Positions 27,166 to 37,808 of a DNA stretch of 64,000 nucleotides are shown piece after piece. Source of the DNA: Gallionella sp. (lineage in GTDB: Bacteria; Pseudomonadota; Gammaproteobacteria; Burkholderiales; Gallionellaceae); contig JAHEDW010000132.1 in NCBI GenBank assembly GCA_024641025.1, forward strand, positions 1 through 64,000. The letters run 5' to 3'. The first letter of the stretch is position 1. Each line of letters begins with the position of its first letter. The notes under the pieces are model-generated. The model saw nothing but the letters and a program-made list of their open reading frames with translations. It did not search any database and was not told where the DNA came from. Position numbers and translations under genes: made by a program.

Positions 27166-28119
27166 TTAATCCTGCCTGATCCATATCAATTTGGTGTTTG
27201 ATCCATTGCGTTCAATTAGCGCCTGCATATCCAGTTCTGCACGGGACATGCGCACTTTACCTTTTACCAGAAAGTAATTGGTCGTGACTGATTCCCTCCC
27301 GGGGGACACTGAAAAATGTTTGCCAGGTAATCGATTGGTAAAATCAGCAAGGTCACGATAACTTGCAGTATTGCGGCTTTTTAGCAGCGTCTCGATATCC
27401 TCGGGCGAGAGGGTGCCAATCCTTGCAGACAACACTTCAGACGACGCAGTGTTGATATTCACTGGTGTGGCACGCGGCAAAAAAATCACTAAGTCGCTAA
27501 GCTTGCTGAGTATTTCCGGGGAAAACCCAGGTACTGCTAGCAAATCATCCACATGTGCCAGTTTCATGAGGCGTGGTCCATTAAAACGATCTCCGGCAGC
27601 CGCATCGGATTCCGGCTTGATCAGCGTAAGCGACATCGCAACAGCGGTTGCCTGAGCCAGTGCCGAATCCAGTTTTTTATTCTCTAGCAACCGAGCGAAA
27701 ACTGCTACTTCCACTGGGTTGATGATGCCATTAGGGCAAAGATTGGTTAGGTTATAACGCGCCTGTGCATCGCTAATGCTGCCTGATAATGTAGCATCTA
27801 CGACGTCGGTATCAGCACGAACGCTTTCAATATATTGATCAAGCCGCGTTTCCCCAAGTGGGACCGCCCAAGGTTCATCTAGGTCATCGACACTCGAATA
27901 CTTGCCATCCTCGCGCAGAATCAATCCAGCCCAATCCAGCGCGCCGCGCAGTATCCATTGTTGTTGCAATTGCAGTCTCTGGTTTTCGATCGAACGCACC
28001 TGTACCTGCTGTTGCCAGAACAGACTTGCGACAATCGTGATCGCAAGTGTGGTCAACAAAAGGGCCGTTATTACTGCGACACCGTGTTGCCTAGCGTATA
28101 TGCAAGGAACAATTCTCAT
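27166..28119 (-). CDS. gspK: Type II secretion minor pseudopilin GspK
   Basis: 317 residues. A prepilin-like start (HGVAVITALLLTTLAITIVASLFW) lacks the Glu at position 5, as is usual for GspK, which caps the pseudopilus tip. The large globular domain includes INTASSEVLSARIGTLSPEDIETLL, a helix-hairpin-helix-like stretch seen in this family. It overlaps gspJ by four bases and closes the first gsp operon. Confidence 0.92.
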   Translation of the reverse strand: MRIVPCIYARQHGVAVITALLLTTLAITIVASLFWQQQVQVRSIENQRLQLQQQWILRGALDWAGLILREDGKYSSVDDLDEPWAVPLGETRLDQYIESVRADTDVVDATLSGSISDAQARYNLTNLCPNGIINPVEVAVFARLLENKKLDSALAQATAVAMSLTLIKPESDAAAGDRFNGPRLMKLAHVDDLLAVPGFSPEILSKLSDLVIFLPRATPVNINTASSEVLSARIGTLSPEDIETLLKSRNTASYRDLADFTNRLPGKHFSVSPGRESVTTNYFLVKGKVRMSRAELDMQALIERNGSNTKLIWIRQD

Positions 28120-28760
28120 ACTGCACCCAGCAGAAATATCTTGAGCAGGCTGGTGTCCCTTCCGCGAAGTTGGAGCTTGACTTCCAGCCCTGTTGGCAGC
28201 AACGGGTTCGTTGCCGGTCCGACTGATGGGACTGGTGCCAGAACGTTGTCAGGTGTGTGCCAACCTCCCACGCCCCACAGTCGCATAGTCAGTGCTGTCA
28301 CATCAGGTTGAAGTGCTACGACCGGGATCGAAGCGTCGCTTGCATCAGCTTGCCACATCGCGTCCAGTTCATTCAAATCGCGCGTTACGGCGGATTCCTG
28401 TCGTGTTAATACACCATCACTGACTGCGTAAGTGACTACTTGAAGTCGTGACGGTTGGTTGTCGGCAAATACTGTTCGAACCAGTTTCAACCTACCTGCT
28501 GCAATGGCCAATGGCACTCGGTCAGGCAGATTGTTTGTCGCAAGATGTGCGCAATCACTTTGTAGTTGCGCTAAGGCAAGTTGCATCCCGCGAGTATTTT
28601 CCAGGTCATTCGTAAGTGTGATGCGTGCTCTTACGATACTGTCAAGGCCCTGCCAGCCAATTACCGCGACAAAAGCGAGGACGGTGATTGCGACCAGGAG
28701 TTCAATCAGGGTCAAGCCCTTGTATCGCAGAAGCAGCATTGCCGAATTGCTATTGCGCAT
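28116..28760 (-). CDS. gspJ: Type II secretion minor pseudopilin GspJ
   Basis: 214 residues from the ATG at 28760 (AGGTGG upstream), overlapping the end of gspI by 11 bases; the track TTG start is rejected. A prepilin leader ends KG, followed by LTLIELLVAITVLAFVAVIGW. GspJ forms the tip complex with GspI and GspK. Confidence 0.9.
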   Translation of the reverse strand: MRNSNSAMLLLRYKGLTLIELLVAITVLAFVAVIGWQGLDSIVRARITLTNDLENTRGMQLALAQLQSDCAHLATNNLPDRVPLAIAAGRLKLVRTVFADNQPSRLQVVTYAVSDGVLTRQESAVTRDLNELDAMWQADASDASIPVVALQPDVTALTMRLWGVGGWHTPDNVLAPVPSVGPATNPLLPTGLEVKLQLRGRDTSLLKIFLLGAV

Positions 28761-29142
28761 TTGGCACCACCTGAGCAAGTTTCAGGATGCTCCTCTGAGG
28801 ATCCTGTAAATTGAAGACGCTGACCTCAACACGGCGAAAATAGGGATTGGGAGTGGCATAGACAAATTCTTCACAGATCAGGGGCAAATCGTCTTGCGGA
28901 CAATCGAATCTGCGTTGCCCTAGCGGGGGCCACTCGCTCGAAAGCCGTATTTGTGCCAAACGGTTCTCAGCCGACCAGGTCGCCATCATGGAGGCACGTA
29001 GGTCGCTGCTGTTTTGAGTCAAGCTGCCGATTGCCCGAAGACTGGCTCCCAAAGCTGTACCGACTATTACCAAAGCTACCATTACTTCAAGCAAGGTGAA
29101 GCCGGCGCTGCGATGAAGGAAAGGGCACATAGGGGATCGCAT
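28750..29142 (-). CDS. gspI: Type II secretion minor pseudopilin GspI
   Basis: 130 residues from the ATG at 29142, one base after the gspH stop. The leader MRSPMCPFLHRSAG precedes FTLLEVMVALVIVGTALG, the class 3 prepilin signal. The longer track start at 29202 overlaps gspH and would give an over-long leader. Confidence 0.9.
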   Translation of the reverse strand: MRSPMCPFLHRSAGFTLLEVMVALVIVGTALGASLRAIGSLTQNSSDLRASMMATWSAENRLAQIRLSSEWPPLGQRRFDCPQDDLPLICEEFVYATPNPYFRRVEVSVFNLQDPQRSILKLAQVVPNAQ

Positions 29143-29143
29143 A

Positions 29144-29599
29144 TCATTCCACCGAGAAATGACCGATGCCATCTGCGCGGATTGTGGTCCGTAAATCACC
29201 AAACGCTAGTGTCAGGACAAATGGCTTACTTACCGGCTCGCGACCGAAAATGATGCGCGTTGGAATGGATTGGTCTGGTTGCTGTGGCATTATTGATAAG
29301 GTGATAGGAGAACGTTTGAATTCTCTTTCATGCAGCAGTTCATCACGATCGAGTTTCTGCCAGGTATTTTGTTCGCGTAACAGGAATCGATAACGATCTG
29401 CTTCCGCTTCGAACGCGATCGGACGATTGCGCACGATTGCCTCATCCCGCGCGAGTTGCATCAGCAAGGCAATTCGCTGTGCATCGCGTTGCAATATTTG
29501 GTGGTCGTCAGGCATCGCATTGAATGAAACCATGCCAAGTGTGATGCCTACAATTACCATCACGATCAGCAGTTCAAGTAGAGTGAAACCATGCGGCAT
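29144..29599 (-). CDS. gspH: Type II secretion minor pseudopilin GspH
   Basis: 151 residues from the ATG at 29599, giving the short leader MPHG before FTLLELLIVMVIVGITLG. The track GTG start at 29668 would overlap gspG and make a 27-residue leader; it is possible but less likely. The C-terminal GspH domain includes RIIFGREPVSKPFVLTLAFG. Confidence 0.85.
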   Translation of the reverse strand: MPHGFTLLELLIVMVIVGITLGMVSFNAMPDDHQILQRDAQRIALLMQLARDEAIVRNRPIAFEAEADRYRFLLREQNTWQKLDRDELLHEREFKRSPITLSIMPQQPDQSIPTRIIFGREPVSKPFVLTLAFGDLRTTIRADGIGHFSVE

Positions 29600-29655
29600 C
29601 GACCTTGTCTGTCTGCTCTGGCAAGGTCGAGCCGATCTAGCCTGGGAAGATGTGC

Positions 29656-30111
29656 TTACAGATCCCACGAACCGATGTCGGCATCAATGCCGGTTCCTCC
29701 CGGTTGTCCATCAGCACCCAACGAAACCACATCGACCTCACCCCTGATTCCCGGGGAAAGAAACTGATAGGCATTTCCCCAGGGGTCTTTGGGAAGCTTA
29801 TCGAGATAACCACCAGTCTTCCAGCCATTGGCAGCAGGGCCGGTGGTGGGTTTGACGATGAGAGCCTGCAAGCCTTGGTCGGTAGTGGGGTAACGTTGAT
29901 TGTCCAACTTGTATAGCTTCAGGGCCTGCATGATGGTGGCGATATCCTGTTTGGCTGCGATGATGCGTGCATCATCGGTTCGGCCCATCAGTTTGGGTAC
30001 GACCAGAGCAGCTAGAATTCCCATGATAACTACCACCACCATGATTTCTATCAGGGTAAAGCCGCGCTTTGCCTTAGAAAAGTGTAATGAAACAGTTCGA
30101 TTGTTTTGCAT
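29656..30111 (-). CDS. gspG: Type II secretion major pseudopilin GspG
   Basis: 151 residues. The leader ends KRG, followed by FTLIEIMVVVVIMGILAALVVPKLMG. The calcium-binding C-terminal region is present (KDPWGNAYQFLSPG, then DVVSLGADGQPGGTG). It is the first gene of the gspG-H-I-J-K run, divergent from thrS. Confidence 0.96.
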   Translation of the reverse strand: MQNNRTVSLHFSKAKRGFTLIEIMVVVVIMGILAALVVPKLMGRTDDARIIAAKQDIATIMQALKLYKLDNQRYPTTDQGLQALIVKPTTGPAANGWKTGGYLDKLPKDPWGNAYQFLSPGIRGEVDVVSLGADGQPGGTGIDADIGSWDL

Positions 30112-30269
30112 GAGACTTTAATTTCAAGGGAAGTTGAATGAAATGCTAGTATAAATCCGAAGCAGGCTTCAAGTGTTGTCTACAGGCGGATGGATTTAGC
30201 ATATGCAGCAGAATGCAGCAGAACGGTCGTTAGGCTTTGATTCTTAATGAGCCCTGTGACGACAATTCG

Positions 30270-30297
30270 TTGTAAATTCTGCCAAGAACACTATAAT
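30270..30297 (+). promoter_or_regulatory. Sigma-70-like promoter of the thrS operon
   Basis: TTGTAA (30270-30275) and a consensus TATAAT (30292-30297) are separated by 16 bases, about 100 bases before thrS. No other good promoter is visible in the divergent gspG-thrS region. Confidence 0.75.
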
Positions 30298-30353
30298 ACG
30301 CGGGCTTGGACAGTATCTTATAACAATTAGGATTATGTCCCGTTTTATTTAAA

Positions 30354-30382
30354 GTGCGGCCTCGCCGCATTTTGTATTTTTT
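30354..30382 (+). promoter_or_regulatory. Attenuator-like hairpin in the thrS leader
   Basis: GTGCGGC and GCCGCAT form a short strong stem (30354-30370) followed by TTTTGTATTTTTT, only 14-26 bases before the thrS ATG. It resembles an intrinsic terminator placed in the leader, so transcription of the operon may be attenuated there. The track start of thrS (GTG 30354) falls inside this hairpin. Confidence 0.65.
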
Positions 30383-30395
30383 GCGGAACAAATTT

Positions 30396-32300
30396 ATGCC
30401 GGTTATTACTTTGCCAGATGGATCGCAACGCAGTTATGCGCAGCCAGTGACAGTTGCGGATATCGCCATGAGCATCGGTGCAGGCCTTGCCCGTGCAGCC
30501 CTGGCTGGCAAGGTTGATGGTCAGTTGGTAGATACTTCTCATCTGATTGAAAAGGATGCCGTTCTGGCTATCGTCACCGAAAAGGATGCAGAAGGCGTTG
30601 AGATCATTCGCCATTCGACCGCTCATTTGCTGGCTTACGCGGTGAAGGAATTATTCCCGGATGCTCAAGTGACAATTGGTCCGGTCATCGAAAACGGCTT
30701 CTATTACGATTTTTCATATAACCGCCCGTTTACACCAGAAGACCTCGCTGCCATCGAAAAGCGCATGGCAGAGTTGGCTAAGCGCGACATTCCTGTGACA
30801 CGCAAGGTGCTGCCACGTGACGAGGCGGTGAGCTATTTCAAGGGCATCAATGAGCATTACAAAGCGGAAATCATAGCCTCCATTCCTGCAAATGAGGATG
30901 TATCACTCTATAGCGAGGGTGATTTTACTGATCTATGTCGTGGTCCTCACGTTCCATCCACCGGCAAGCTGAAAGCCTTCAAGCTGATGAAGCTGGCAGG
31001 CGCATATTGGCGCGGCGACTCCAAAAATGAAATGTTGCAGCGAATTTATGGCACTGCTTGGGCGAAGAAGGATGAACTGGAAGCCTACCTACATCAACTC
31101 GAAGAAGCGGAGAAGCGCGATCACCGCAAATTGGGCAAGCAACTGGAACTGTTCCATATGCAGGATTCGTCTCCCGGTATGGTTTTCTGGCATCCCAAGG
31201 GTTGGACGCTGTGGCAAGAAGTCGAGCAATATATGCGGCGAAAGTTCATCGAGCACAATTATCAGGAAGTGCGCACCCCGACCATCATGGATCGCGTGCT
31301 GTGGGAGAAATCTGGCCATTGGGAAAATTATCACGACAATATGTTCACCACTGCGTCAGAAAACCGTGACTATGCGGTTAAGCCGATGAACTGTCCTGGG
31401 CATGTGCAAATTTTCAACCATGGCCTTCATAGCTATCGTGACTTGCCGCTGCGTCTGGCAGAGTTTGGCTCCTGTCACCGCAACGAAACTTCCGGTTCGC
31501 TGCATGGGTTGATGCGGGTCCGCGGCTTCACCCAGGACGATGCGCATATATTTTGTACCGAAGCTCAGGTGCAGTCAGAAGTGTCGCAGTTCATCGTGAT
31601 GCTGAACGAAGTTTATCGGGATTTCGGATTCGACGAGGTGCTCGTCAAGTTATCCACGCGTCCAGAGAAACGTGTTGGTGCTGACGAAACCTGGGACAAG
31701 GCAGAAGCGGGGCTTGCATCAGCTTTGAAGCAAAACGGCCTGAACTATGATGTGTTGCCAGGGGAGGGTGCCTTCTACGGCCCCAAGGTCGAGTTTACTC
31801 TCAAAGATAGTCTTGGTCGGATGTGGCAATGCGGCACGATACAACTTGATTTCAATTTGCCGGTTCGCTTGGGGGCGGAGTTTGTTGATGAGGATAATAG
31901 CCGCAAACCCCCAGTGATGCTACATCGCGCGATTCTGGGATCGATGGAGCGCTTCATCGGCATCCTGATCGAACATCACGCAGGCGCGTTCCCTTTGTGG
32001 CTATCTCCGATACAGGTAGTTCTGATGAATATTTCGCAAGCCCAGGAGCAGTATGTGAGCCAGGTGGCTAATTCACTCCGTGCGTCCGGACTGCGTGTTC
32101 AACTGGATTTGCGCAATGAGAAGATTACCTATAAAATACGAGAACATAGCTTGCAAAAATTGCCTTATCAGTTGATTATAGGTGACAAGGAAGTTGCAGG
32201 AAATTTGGTGGCCGTGCGTACCCGCAGTGGCGAAGATCTTGGTCAGATGACGCTGGAAGCTTTACTGCAGCGTTTGCAGAGCGAGATCAGGAACGGGTAG
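30396..32300 (+). CDS. thrS: Threonyl-tRNA synthetase
   Basis: 634 residues from the ATG at 30396 ([14 protein letters not shown], the usual TGS-domain start). It carries the editing-domain motif [16 protein letters not shown], the class II core (motif 2 in the [12 protein letters not shown] region, motif 3 near [18 protein letters not shown]) and a C-terminal anticodon-binding domain ([16 protein letters not shown]). It charges tRNA-Thr and removes mischarged Ser. First gene of the operon thrS-infC-rpmI-rplT. Confidence 0.98.
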   Translation: MPVITLPDGSQRSYAQPVTVADIAMSIGAGLARAALAGKVDGQLVDTSHLIEKDAVLAIVTEKDAEGVEIIRHSTAHLLAYAVKELFPDAQVTIGPVIENGFYYDFSYNRPFTPEDLAAIEKRMAELAKRDIPVTRKVLPRDEAVSYFKGINEHYKAEIIASIPANEDVSLYSEGDFTDLCRGPHVPSTGKLKAFKLMKLAGAYWRGDSKNEMLQRIYGTAWAKKDELEAYLHQLEEAEKRDHRKLGKQLELFHMQDSSPGMVFWHPKGWTLWQEVEQYMRRKFIEHNYQEVRTPTIMDRVLWEKSGHWENYHDNMFTTASENRDYAVKPMNCPGHVQIFNHGLHSYRDLPLRLAEFGSCHRNETSGSLHGLMRVRGFTQDDAHIFCTEAQVQSEVSQFIVMLNEVYRDFGFDEVLVKLSTRPEKRVGADETWDKAEAGLASALKQNGLNYDVLPGEGAFYGPKVEFTLKDSLGRMWQCGTIQLDFNLPVRLGAEFVDEDNSRKPPVMLHRAILGSMERFIGILIEHHAGAFPLWLSPIQVVLMNISQAQEQYVSQVANSLRASGLRVQLDLRNEKITYKIREHSLQKLPYQLIIGDKEVAGNLVAVRTRSGEDLGQMTLEALLQRLQSEIRNG

Positions 32301-32335
32301 CACGGCTTACATATTGTTTAAGTGGAGATATTGCA

Positions 32336-32881
32336 ATAGCACAAGATAAAACGCAGCGCATGAATGAGATGATCACGGCACCCCAGGTGCGACTCATTGG
32401 TGTCGAAAAGGAGCCCCTCGGGATTGTTGCCATCGCAGAAGCGTTGCGAATGGCGGATGAAGCAGAGTTGGATTTGGTCGAGATTTCGCCGCTGGCGGAT
32501 CCACCCGTTTGTCGCATTATGGACATCGGCAAATTCAAATATGCCGAAAGCAAGAAGCTCCATGAAGCCAAGCTCAAACAAAAGCAGATCCAGATCAAGG
32601 AGATCAAGTTTCGACCGGGTACGGATGAAGGTGATTACAACATCAAACTGCGGAATTTAATCAAGTTTCTGGACGATGGCAACAAGACCAAGATTACGCT
32701 TCGCTTTCGCGGTAGAGAAATGGCGCACCAGGAGATTGGAATGCGCTTAATCGAGAGGGTCAGGGCGGATCTTGAGGAGCATGGCGTGGTCGAACAGTTT
32801 CCAAAGATGGAAGGACGCCAGATGGTGATGGTTTTGTCACCAAAATCGAAGAAGAAAGAAAAGGAAGCCAAAAAGGCATAG
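32336..32881 (+). CDS. infC: Translation initiation factor IF-3, ATA start
   Basis: The track shows only the ATG at 32360 (173 residues), but homologous IF-3 begins about eight residues earlier. In frame lies ATA at 32336 with GGAG at 32324-32327, spacing eight, giving an [21 protein letters not shown] start and 181 residues, the normal length. infC classically uses rare AUU/AUA-type starts so that IF-3 represses its own translation. An in-frame ATT at 32330 is too close to the ribosome site. The rest shows N and C domains with a KxR linker. Confidence 0.9.
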   Translation: MAQDKTQRMNEMITAPQVRLIGVEKEPLGIVAIAEALRMADEAELDLVEISPLADPPVCRIMDIGKFKYAESKKLHEAKLKQKQIQIKEIKFRPGTDEGDYNIKLRNLIKFLDDGNKTKITLRFRGREMAHQEIGMRLIERVRADLEEHGVVEQFPKMEGRQMVMVLSPKSKKKEKEAKKA

Positions 32882-33026
32882 GTAGTAGCTGTTGTAACGG
32901 CAGCGAGGATTTCGACAGAAAGGGACGGTCGAGATGCTGCAGTAAAAAGGTCCCGATAAAAAGTGGTGTATGGGTTCCAAGATTTTCCACAGGAAAACAC
33001 CTATCACCATAACTTAAGGAGCAGTC

Positions 33027-33224
33027 ATGCCAAAAATGAAAACCAAGAGCGGAGCGGCCAAGCGATTCAAAGTCCGTGCCGGCGGAAGCGTTAAGCGCTC
33101 GCAAGCATTCAAACGTCACATCCTGACCAAGAAGACCACCAAAAACAAACGTCAGCTACGCGGTACTGCTGAAGTCCACGCAACCAACAAGGCATCGATA
33201 CATGCGATGATGCCTTACGCATAA
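33027..33224 (+). CDS. rpmI: 50S ribosomal protein L35
   Basis: 65 residues, basic, beginning [20 protein letters not shown], the standard L35 sequence. An AAGGAG ribosome site. The 145-base infC-rpmI spacer is the place where L20 represses this operon in other bacteria; I did not resolve a binding structure. Confidence 0.98.
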   Translation: MPKMKTKSGAAKRFKVRAGGSVKRSQAFKRHILTKKTTKNKRQLRGTAEVHATNKASIHAMMPYA

Positions 33225-33234
33225 GGAGTAGATC

Positions 33235-33594
33235 ATGCCAAGAGTTAAACGTGGAGTCATAGCACGCGCCAGTCACAAGAAGGTTCTTGAACTTGCAAAA
33301 GGTTATCGTGGCCGTCGCAAGAACGTCTATCGTATCGCCAAGCAGGCGGTAATGAAGGCCGGGCAATATGCCTATCGTGATCGTCGTCAGAAGAAGCGCC
33401 AGTTCCGCACATTGTGGATAGCTCGCATCAATGCTGCTGCGAGAGAGCAAGGTATGAGCTATAGCGTGTTCATGAACGGTCTCAAGAAAGCTTCGATCCA
33501 GATCGACCGCAAGGTATTGTCGGACATCGCTGTGTTCGATAAGGCGGCGTTTGCACAATTCGTGGTGCAGGCAAAAGCCAGCCTTGGCGTTTAA
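33235..33594 (+). CDS. rplT: 50S ribosomal protein L20
   Basis: 119 residues, normal length ([25 protein letters not shown]). L20 is needed early in 50S assembly and often autoregulates the rpmI-rplT mRNA. Ribosome site AAGGAG, ten bases after rpmI. Followed by a strong terminator. Confidence 0.98.
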   Translation: MPRVKRGVIARASHKKVLELAKGYRGRRKNVYRIAKQAVMKAGQYAYRDRRQKKRQFRTLWIARINAAAREQGMSYSVFMNGLKKASIQIDRKVLSDIAVFDKAAFAQFVVQAKASLGV

Positions 33595-33610
33595 GCAGGA
33601 TCGTATAAAT

Positions 33611-33638
33611 AAAAAGGAGGCGGTATGCCTCCTTTTTT
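33611..33638 (+). terminator. Rho-independent terminator after rplT
   Basis: AAAAAGGAGGC pairs with GCCTCCTTTTT around a five-base loop, ending in a T run. It separates thrS-rplT from pheS, although partial readthrough is likely. Confidence 0.92.
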
Positions 33639-33656
33639 GTTTCTGATGTTCCGTAA

Positions 33657-34673
<1,017 letters not shown>

Positions 34674-34683
34674 AGATAATGCG

Positions 34684-37041
34684 ATGAAATTTTCCGAGAA
34701 TTGGTTAAGAACCTGGGTCGATCCAGACATGAACAGCGAAGCGTTGGCGCATGCGCTGACAATGTCTGGTCTGGAGGTGGAATCCCTTGAATCAGTAGCA
34801 GCTGAGTTCAGTAACGTGGTCGTTGCTGAAGTGCTGGAAGTGGTCAAGCATCCAAATGCAGACAGGCTCAATGTATGTCAGGTCAATGTCGGCGAACCAC
34901 AGTCGTTGACTATCGTATGCGGCGCAGCTAATGTGTCGGTAGGTATAAAGGTACCATGCGCACTTGTCGGTGCGATGTTGCCTGGAAACTTTGCCATCAA
35001 GCAAGCCAAGGTTCGTAGTGTCGAGTCTTATGGCATGTTGTGCTCCAAGAAAGAACTTGGCCTAGCCGATGAAAGTGATGGTTTGCTAGTGTTGCCCATT
35101 GATGCTCCAGTAGGGAAGTCGATTCGCGAATTTCTGGAACTGGATGACAAACTGTTCACCTTGAAGCTGACGCCGAACCGAAGCGACTGCTCAAGTGTTG
35201 GTGGCATCGCACGGGAAGTCGCTGCCCTGACCGGCAGCGCAATAAAGCCATTGGAAATCTCCTCCCAGCCTACAGCGCTGACTGAACAGTTGTCTGTCAA
35301 GGTGGATGATGTAACTGGTTGCCCGTTGTATTGTGGAAGGTTGGTGCGCGACGTAAATGCAGCTGCAGCCACGCCAGCATGGATGATTCGACGGTTGGAG
35401 CGCAGCGGGTTGCGTGCAATCAATGCTGTGGTCGACATTACCAATTATGTGATGTTGGAGATGGGGCAACCGATGCATGCCTTCGATATGTCAAAATTGT
35501 CGGGGGGAATCGTCGTACGCAAGGCGCGCCAAGGTGAAACGCTAGACTTGCTCAACGAGCAGAAAGTGTTGCTAGATGAGGATCTTTTGGTCATTGCTGA
35601 CGAATCACATGTTCTTGCATTAGCTGGCATCATGGGTGGTATTGGAAGCGGTGTTGAAACGAGTTCTCGTGACGTATTCCTTGAGAGTGCATTCTTTCAT
35701 CCCGACATTATTGCCGGTAAAGCGCGGCGTTTTGGCTTGGCGACTGATTCTTCTTTCCGATTTGAACGAGGCGTGGATTTTGCTGCGACTCGGATGGCCT
35801 TGGAGCGCGCAACACAACTACTATTGCAGATCTGTGGTGGAAAAGCGGGAATTATTAGCGAGGTTAGAGGTGCGTTGCCGAAACGCGAAGCAATCATGCT
35901 GCGCAGTTCACGTGTCAGCAGAGTTCTGGGAATCACTCTGGAAAGTAAGCAGATCTCAGTACTTCTGGCACGGCTTGGATTTGAAGTAGGTGAGAAGGGT
36001 GAAAATTTCCTCGTGACGCCGCCTAGTTTCCGATTCGATCTTTCCATTGAGGCTGATCTGATCGAGGAAATTGCTCGGCTTCATGGTTATGACAACATAC
36101 CTGCAAAGGCACCTCATGCTGATTTAACGATGCTGCCCTCTATTGAGCAGCATCGTCCGCTAGAACGCATCCACCAGATGCTGGTGGCACGCGACTATCA
36201 GGAGATCGTAAGCTATTCCTTTGTCGAAGAACTTGGGGAACGCGAGCTTTGTGGAAATGTTGACCCAGTGCATTTGCAAAATCCGATTGCTAGCAATCTG
36301 GCGGTGATGCGAAGCAGTCTGCTGACAGGCCTGATCGGCGCATTACGCTTCAATCTTAATCGCAAACAAGCCAGAGTGCGTTTGTATGAAGTCGGATCAT
36401 GTTTTGCAAGAGCAGGCGGGAAATACGTGCAAAGTCAGCGCTTGTCTGGCATTTCATATGGAGAGAGCCTGCCGGAGCAATGGGGGGTAACTGCAAAACC
36501 TGTCGATTTCTATGATGTCAAGGCAGATGTCGAAGCTTTGTTTGCGCCGAACCGTTTGAGTTTCGTCGGAGCTTCCCATCCAGCCCTCCACCCTGGGCGA
36601 ACTGCCAGGATCGAGAGTGCCGGGAAAGCAGTCGGTTGGATCGGTGAATTGCACCCGAAGTTGCTGCAGCGCTACGATATGGCTCAGGCGGGTGTTTGGT
36701 TCGAAGTGGAACTAGATAATCTTACTAAGATCAGCTTGCCACGCTTCAGTGAGATCGCCAAGTTCCTCCCGGTAAGGCGCGATCTGGCGGTATTGGTAGA
36801 CGAGTCTGTTACCGTTCAGGCCCTCATTGATTCCATGCAAAATGCATCGGTGCCTTATGTTCAGGAAATCACGGTCTTCGACGTGTATCGAGGAAAAGGC
36901 CAGGAGATTGGTAAAAAAAGCCTTGCATTCCGAGTGTTATTGCAAGATACTCAAAAGACGCTCACCGATCCTGAAATCGAATCTAGTATTTTGAAGTTGG
37001 TGGGAGTAATGAATGAACATGGTGCGAAATTGCGTATGTAG
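34684..37041 (+). CDS. pheT: Phenylalanyl-tRNA synthetase beta subunit
   Basis: 785 residues, full length. It contains the N-terminal tRNA-binding OB domain (VVKHPNADRLNVCQVN), the B3/B4 editing region, B5 (LTPNRSDCSSVGGIAREV before it, FRFDLSIEADLIEEIARLHGYDNIP after) and the C-terminal anticodon-binding FDX domain (FPPVRRD-like FLPVRRDLAVLVDE). Editing of Tyr-tRNA-Phe is a known PheT role. It is followed after nine bases by ihfA. Confidence 0.98.
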   Translation: MKFSENWLRTWVDPDMNSEALAHALTMSGLEVESLESVAAEFSNVVVAEVLEVVKHPNADRLNVCQVNVGEPQSLTIVCGAANVSVGIKVPCALVGAMLPGNFAIKQAKVRSVESYGMLCSKKELGLADESDGLLVLPIDAPVGKSIREFLELDDKLFTLKLTPNRSDCSSVGGIAREVAALTGSAIKPLEISSQPTALTEQLSVKVDDVTGCPLYCGRLVRDVNAAAATPAWMIRRLERSGLRAINAVVDITNYVMLEMGQPMHAFDMSKLSGGIVVRKARQGETLDLLNEQKVLLDEDLLVIADESHVLALAGIMGGIGSGVETSSRDVFLESAFFHPDIIAGKARRFGLATDSSFRFERGVDFAATRMALERATQLLLQICGGKAGIISEVRGALPKREAIMLRSSRVSRVLGITLESKQISVLLARLGFEVGEKGENFLVTPPSFRFDLSIEADLIEEIARLHGYDNIPAKAPHADLTMLPSIEQHRPLERIHQMLVARDYQEIVSYSFVEELGERELCGNVDPVHLQNPIASNLAVMRSSLLTGLIGALRFNLNRKQARVRLYEVGSCFARAGGKYVQSQRLSGISYGESLPEQWGVTAKPVDFYDVKADVEALFAPNRLSFVGASHPALHPGRTARIESAGKAVGWIGELHPKLLQRYDMAQAGVWFEVELDNLTKISLPRFSEIAKFLPVRRDLAVLVDESVTVQALIDSMQNASVPYVQEITVFDVYRGKGQEIGKKSLAFRVLLQDTQKTLTDPEIESSILKLVGVMNEHGAKLRM

Positions 37042-37050
37042 GGGATTGAT

Positions 37051-37362
37051 ATGACAACGACATTGACCAAGGCTGAATTGGCCGATTTGCTATTCGATAA
37101 GGTAGGGCTTAATAAGCGCGAAGCTAAGGATATGGTAGAAGCCTTTTTTGAGGAGATACGCGCACAACTTGAGAAGGGTGAGAGCGTAAAACTGTCCGGC
37201 TTCGGGAATTTCCAATTGCGGGACAAACCCCAGCGTCCTGGGCGAAATCCCAAGACCGGCGAAGAAATTCCCATTACTGCACGTCGTGTGGTAACTTTTC
37301 ACCCTAGTCAGAAGCTAAAGACCATGGTGGAAAAGACCTATCATGGAAAACCACAAGCCTAA
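37051..37362 (+). CDS. ihfA: Integration host factor alpha subunit
   Basis: 103 residues of the HU/IHF family ([32 protein letters not shown]) with the DNA-minor-groove arm ([28 protein letters not shown]). IHF bends DNA with IhfB. Its position after pheT is conserved in proteobacteria. Its 3' end overlaps the MerR gene by 20 bases. Confidence 0.97.
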   Translation: MTTTLTKAELADLLFDKVGLNKREAKDMVEAFFEEIRAQLEKGESVKLSGFGNFQLRDKPQRPGRNPKTGEEIPITARRVVTFHPSQKLKTMVEKTYHGKPQA

Positions 37363-37708
37363 TTCTGAACTTCCCCCGATTCCTGCGAAGCGCTACTTCA
37401 CGATTGGTGAGGTAAGCGAGTTGTGCGGGGTCAAAGCACATGTACTGCGCTATTGGGAGCAGGAATTCACTCAATTAAAACCGGTCAAGCGAAGCGGCAA
37501 TCGCCGCTATTATCAACACCATGAAGTGTTGCTGATACGCCGAATTCGAGAGTTGCTGTATGGTGAAGGATTCACCATCAGTGGTGCACGACACCGCTTG
37601 GAAGATGACAGCCATCCTGAACTTCGATCCAACGCACCTTCGGAATCGATGAATATCGCTGGCCTTCGCCACGAGATTAAAGAAATAATCACTTTGCTCA
37701 GCATTTAA
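37343..37708 (+). CDS. MerR-family transcriptional regulator
   Basis: 121 residues. The winged-helix start is [24 protein letters not shown], followed by [34 protein letters not shown]. The C-terminal effector part is short and has no metal-binding cysteines, as in the MerR homologue always found next to ihfA in betaproteobacteria; its ligand is unknown. Overlaps ihfA, so they are cotranscribed. Confidence 0.93.
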   Translation: MENHKPNSELPPIPAKRYFTIGEVSELCGVKAHVLRYWEQEFTQLKPVKRSGNRRYYQHHEVLLIRRIRELLYGEGFTISGARHRLEDDSHPELRSNAPSESMNIAGLRHEIKEIITLLSI

Positions 37709-37808
37709 TTCTCGAATCTATCTCGAGGGATTGGTCTTTTCCTCAATGCTCCATCAGGCATGTATTTAACTGCCGCATTCATTGTTTCAGTAGTCAATTG
37801 GGTGATGA

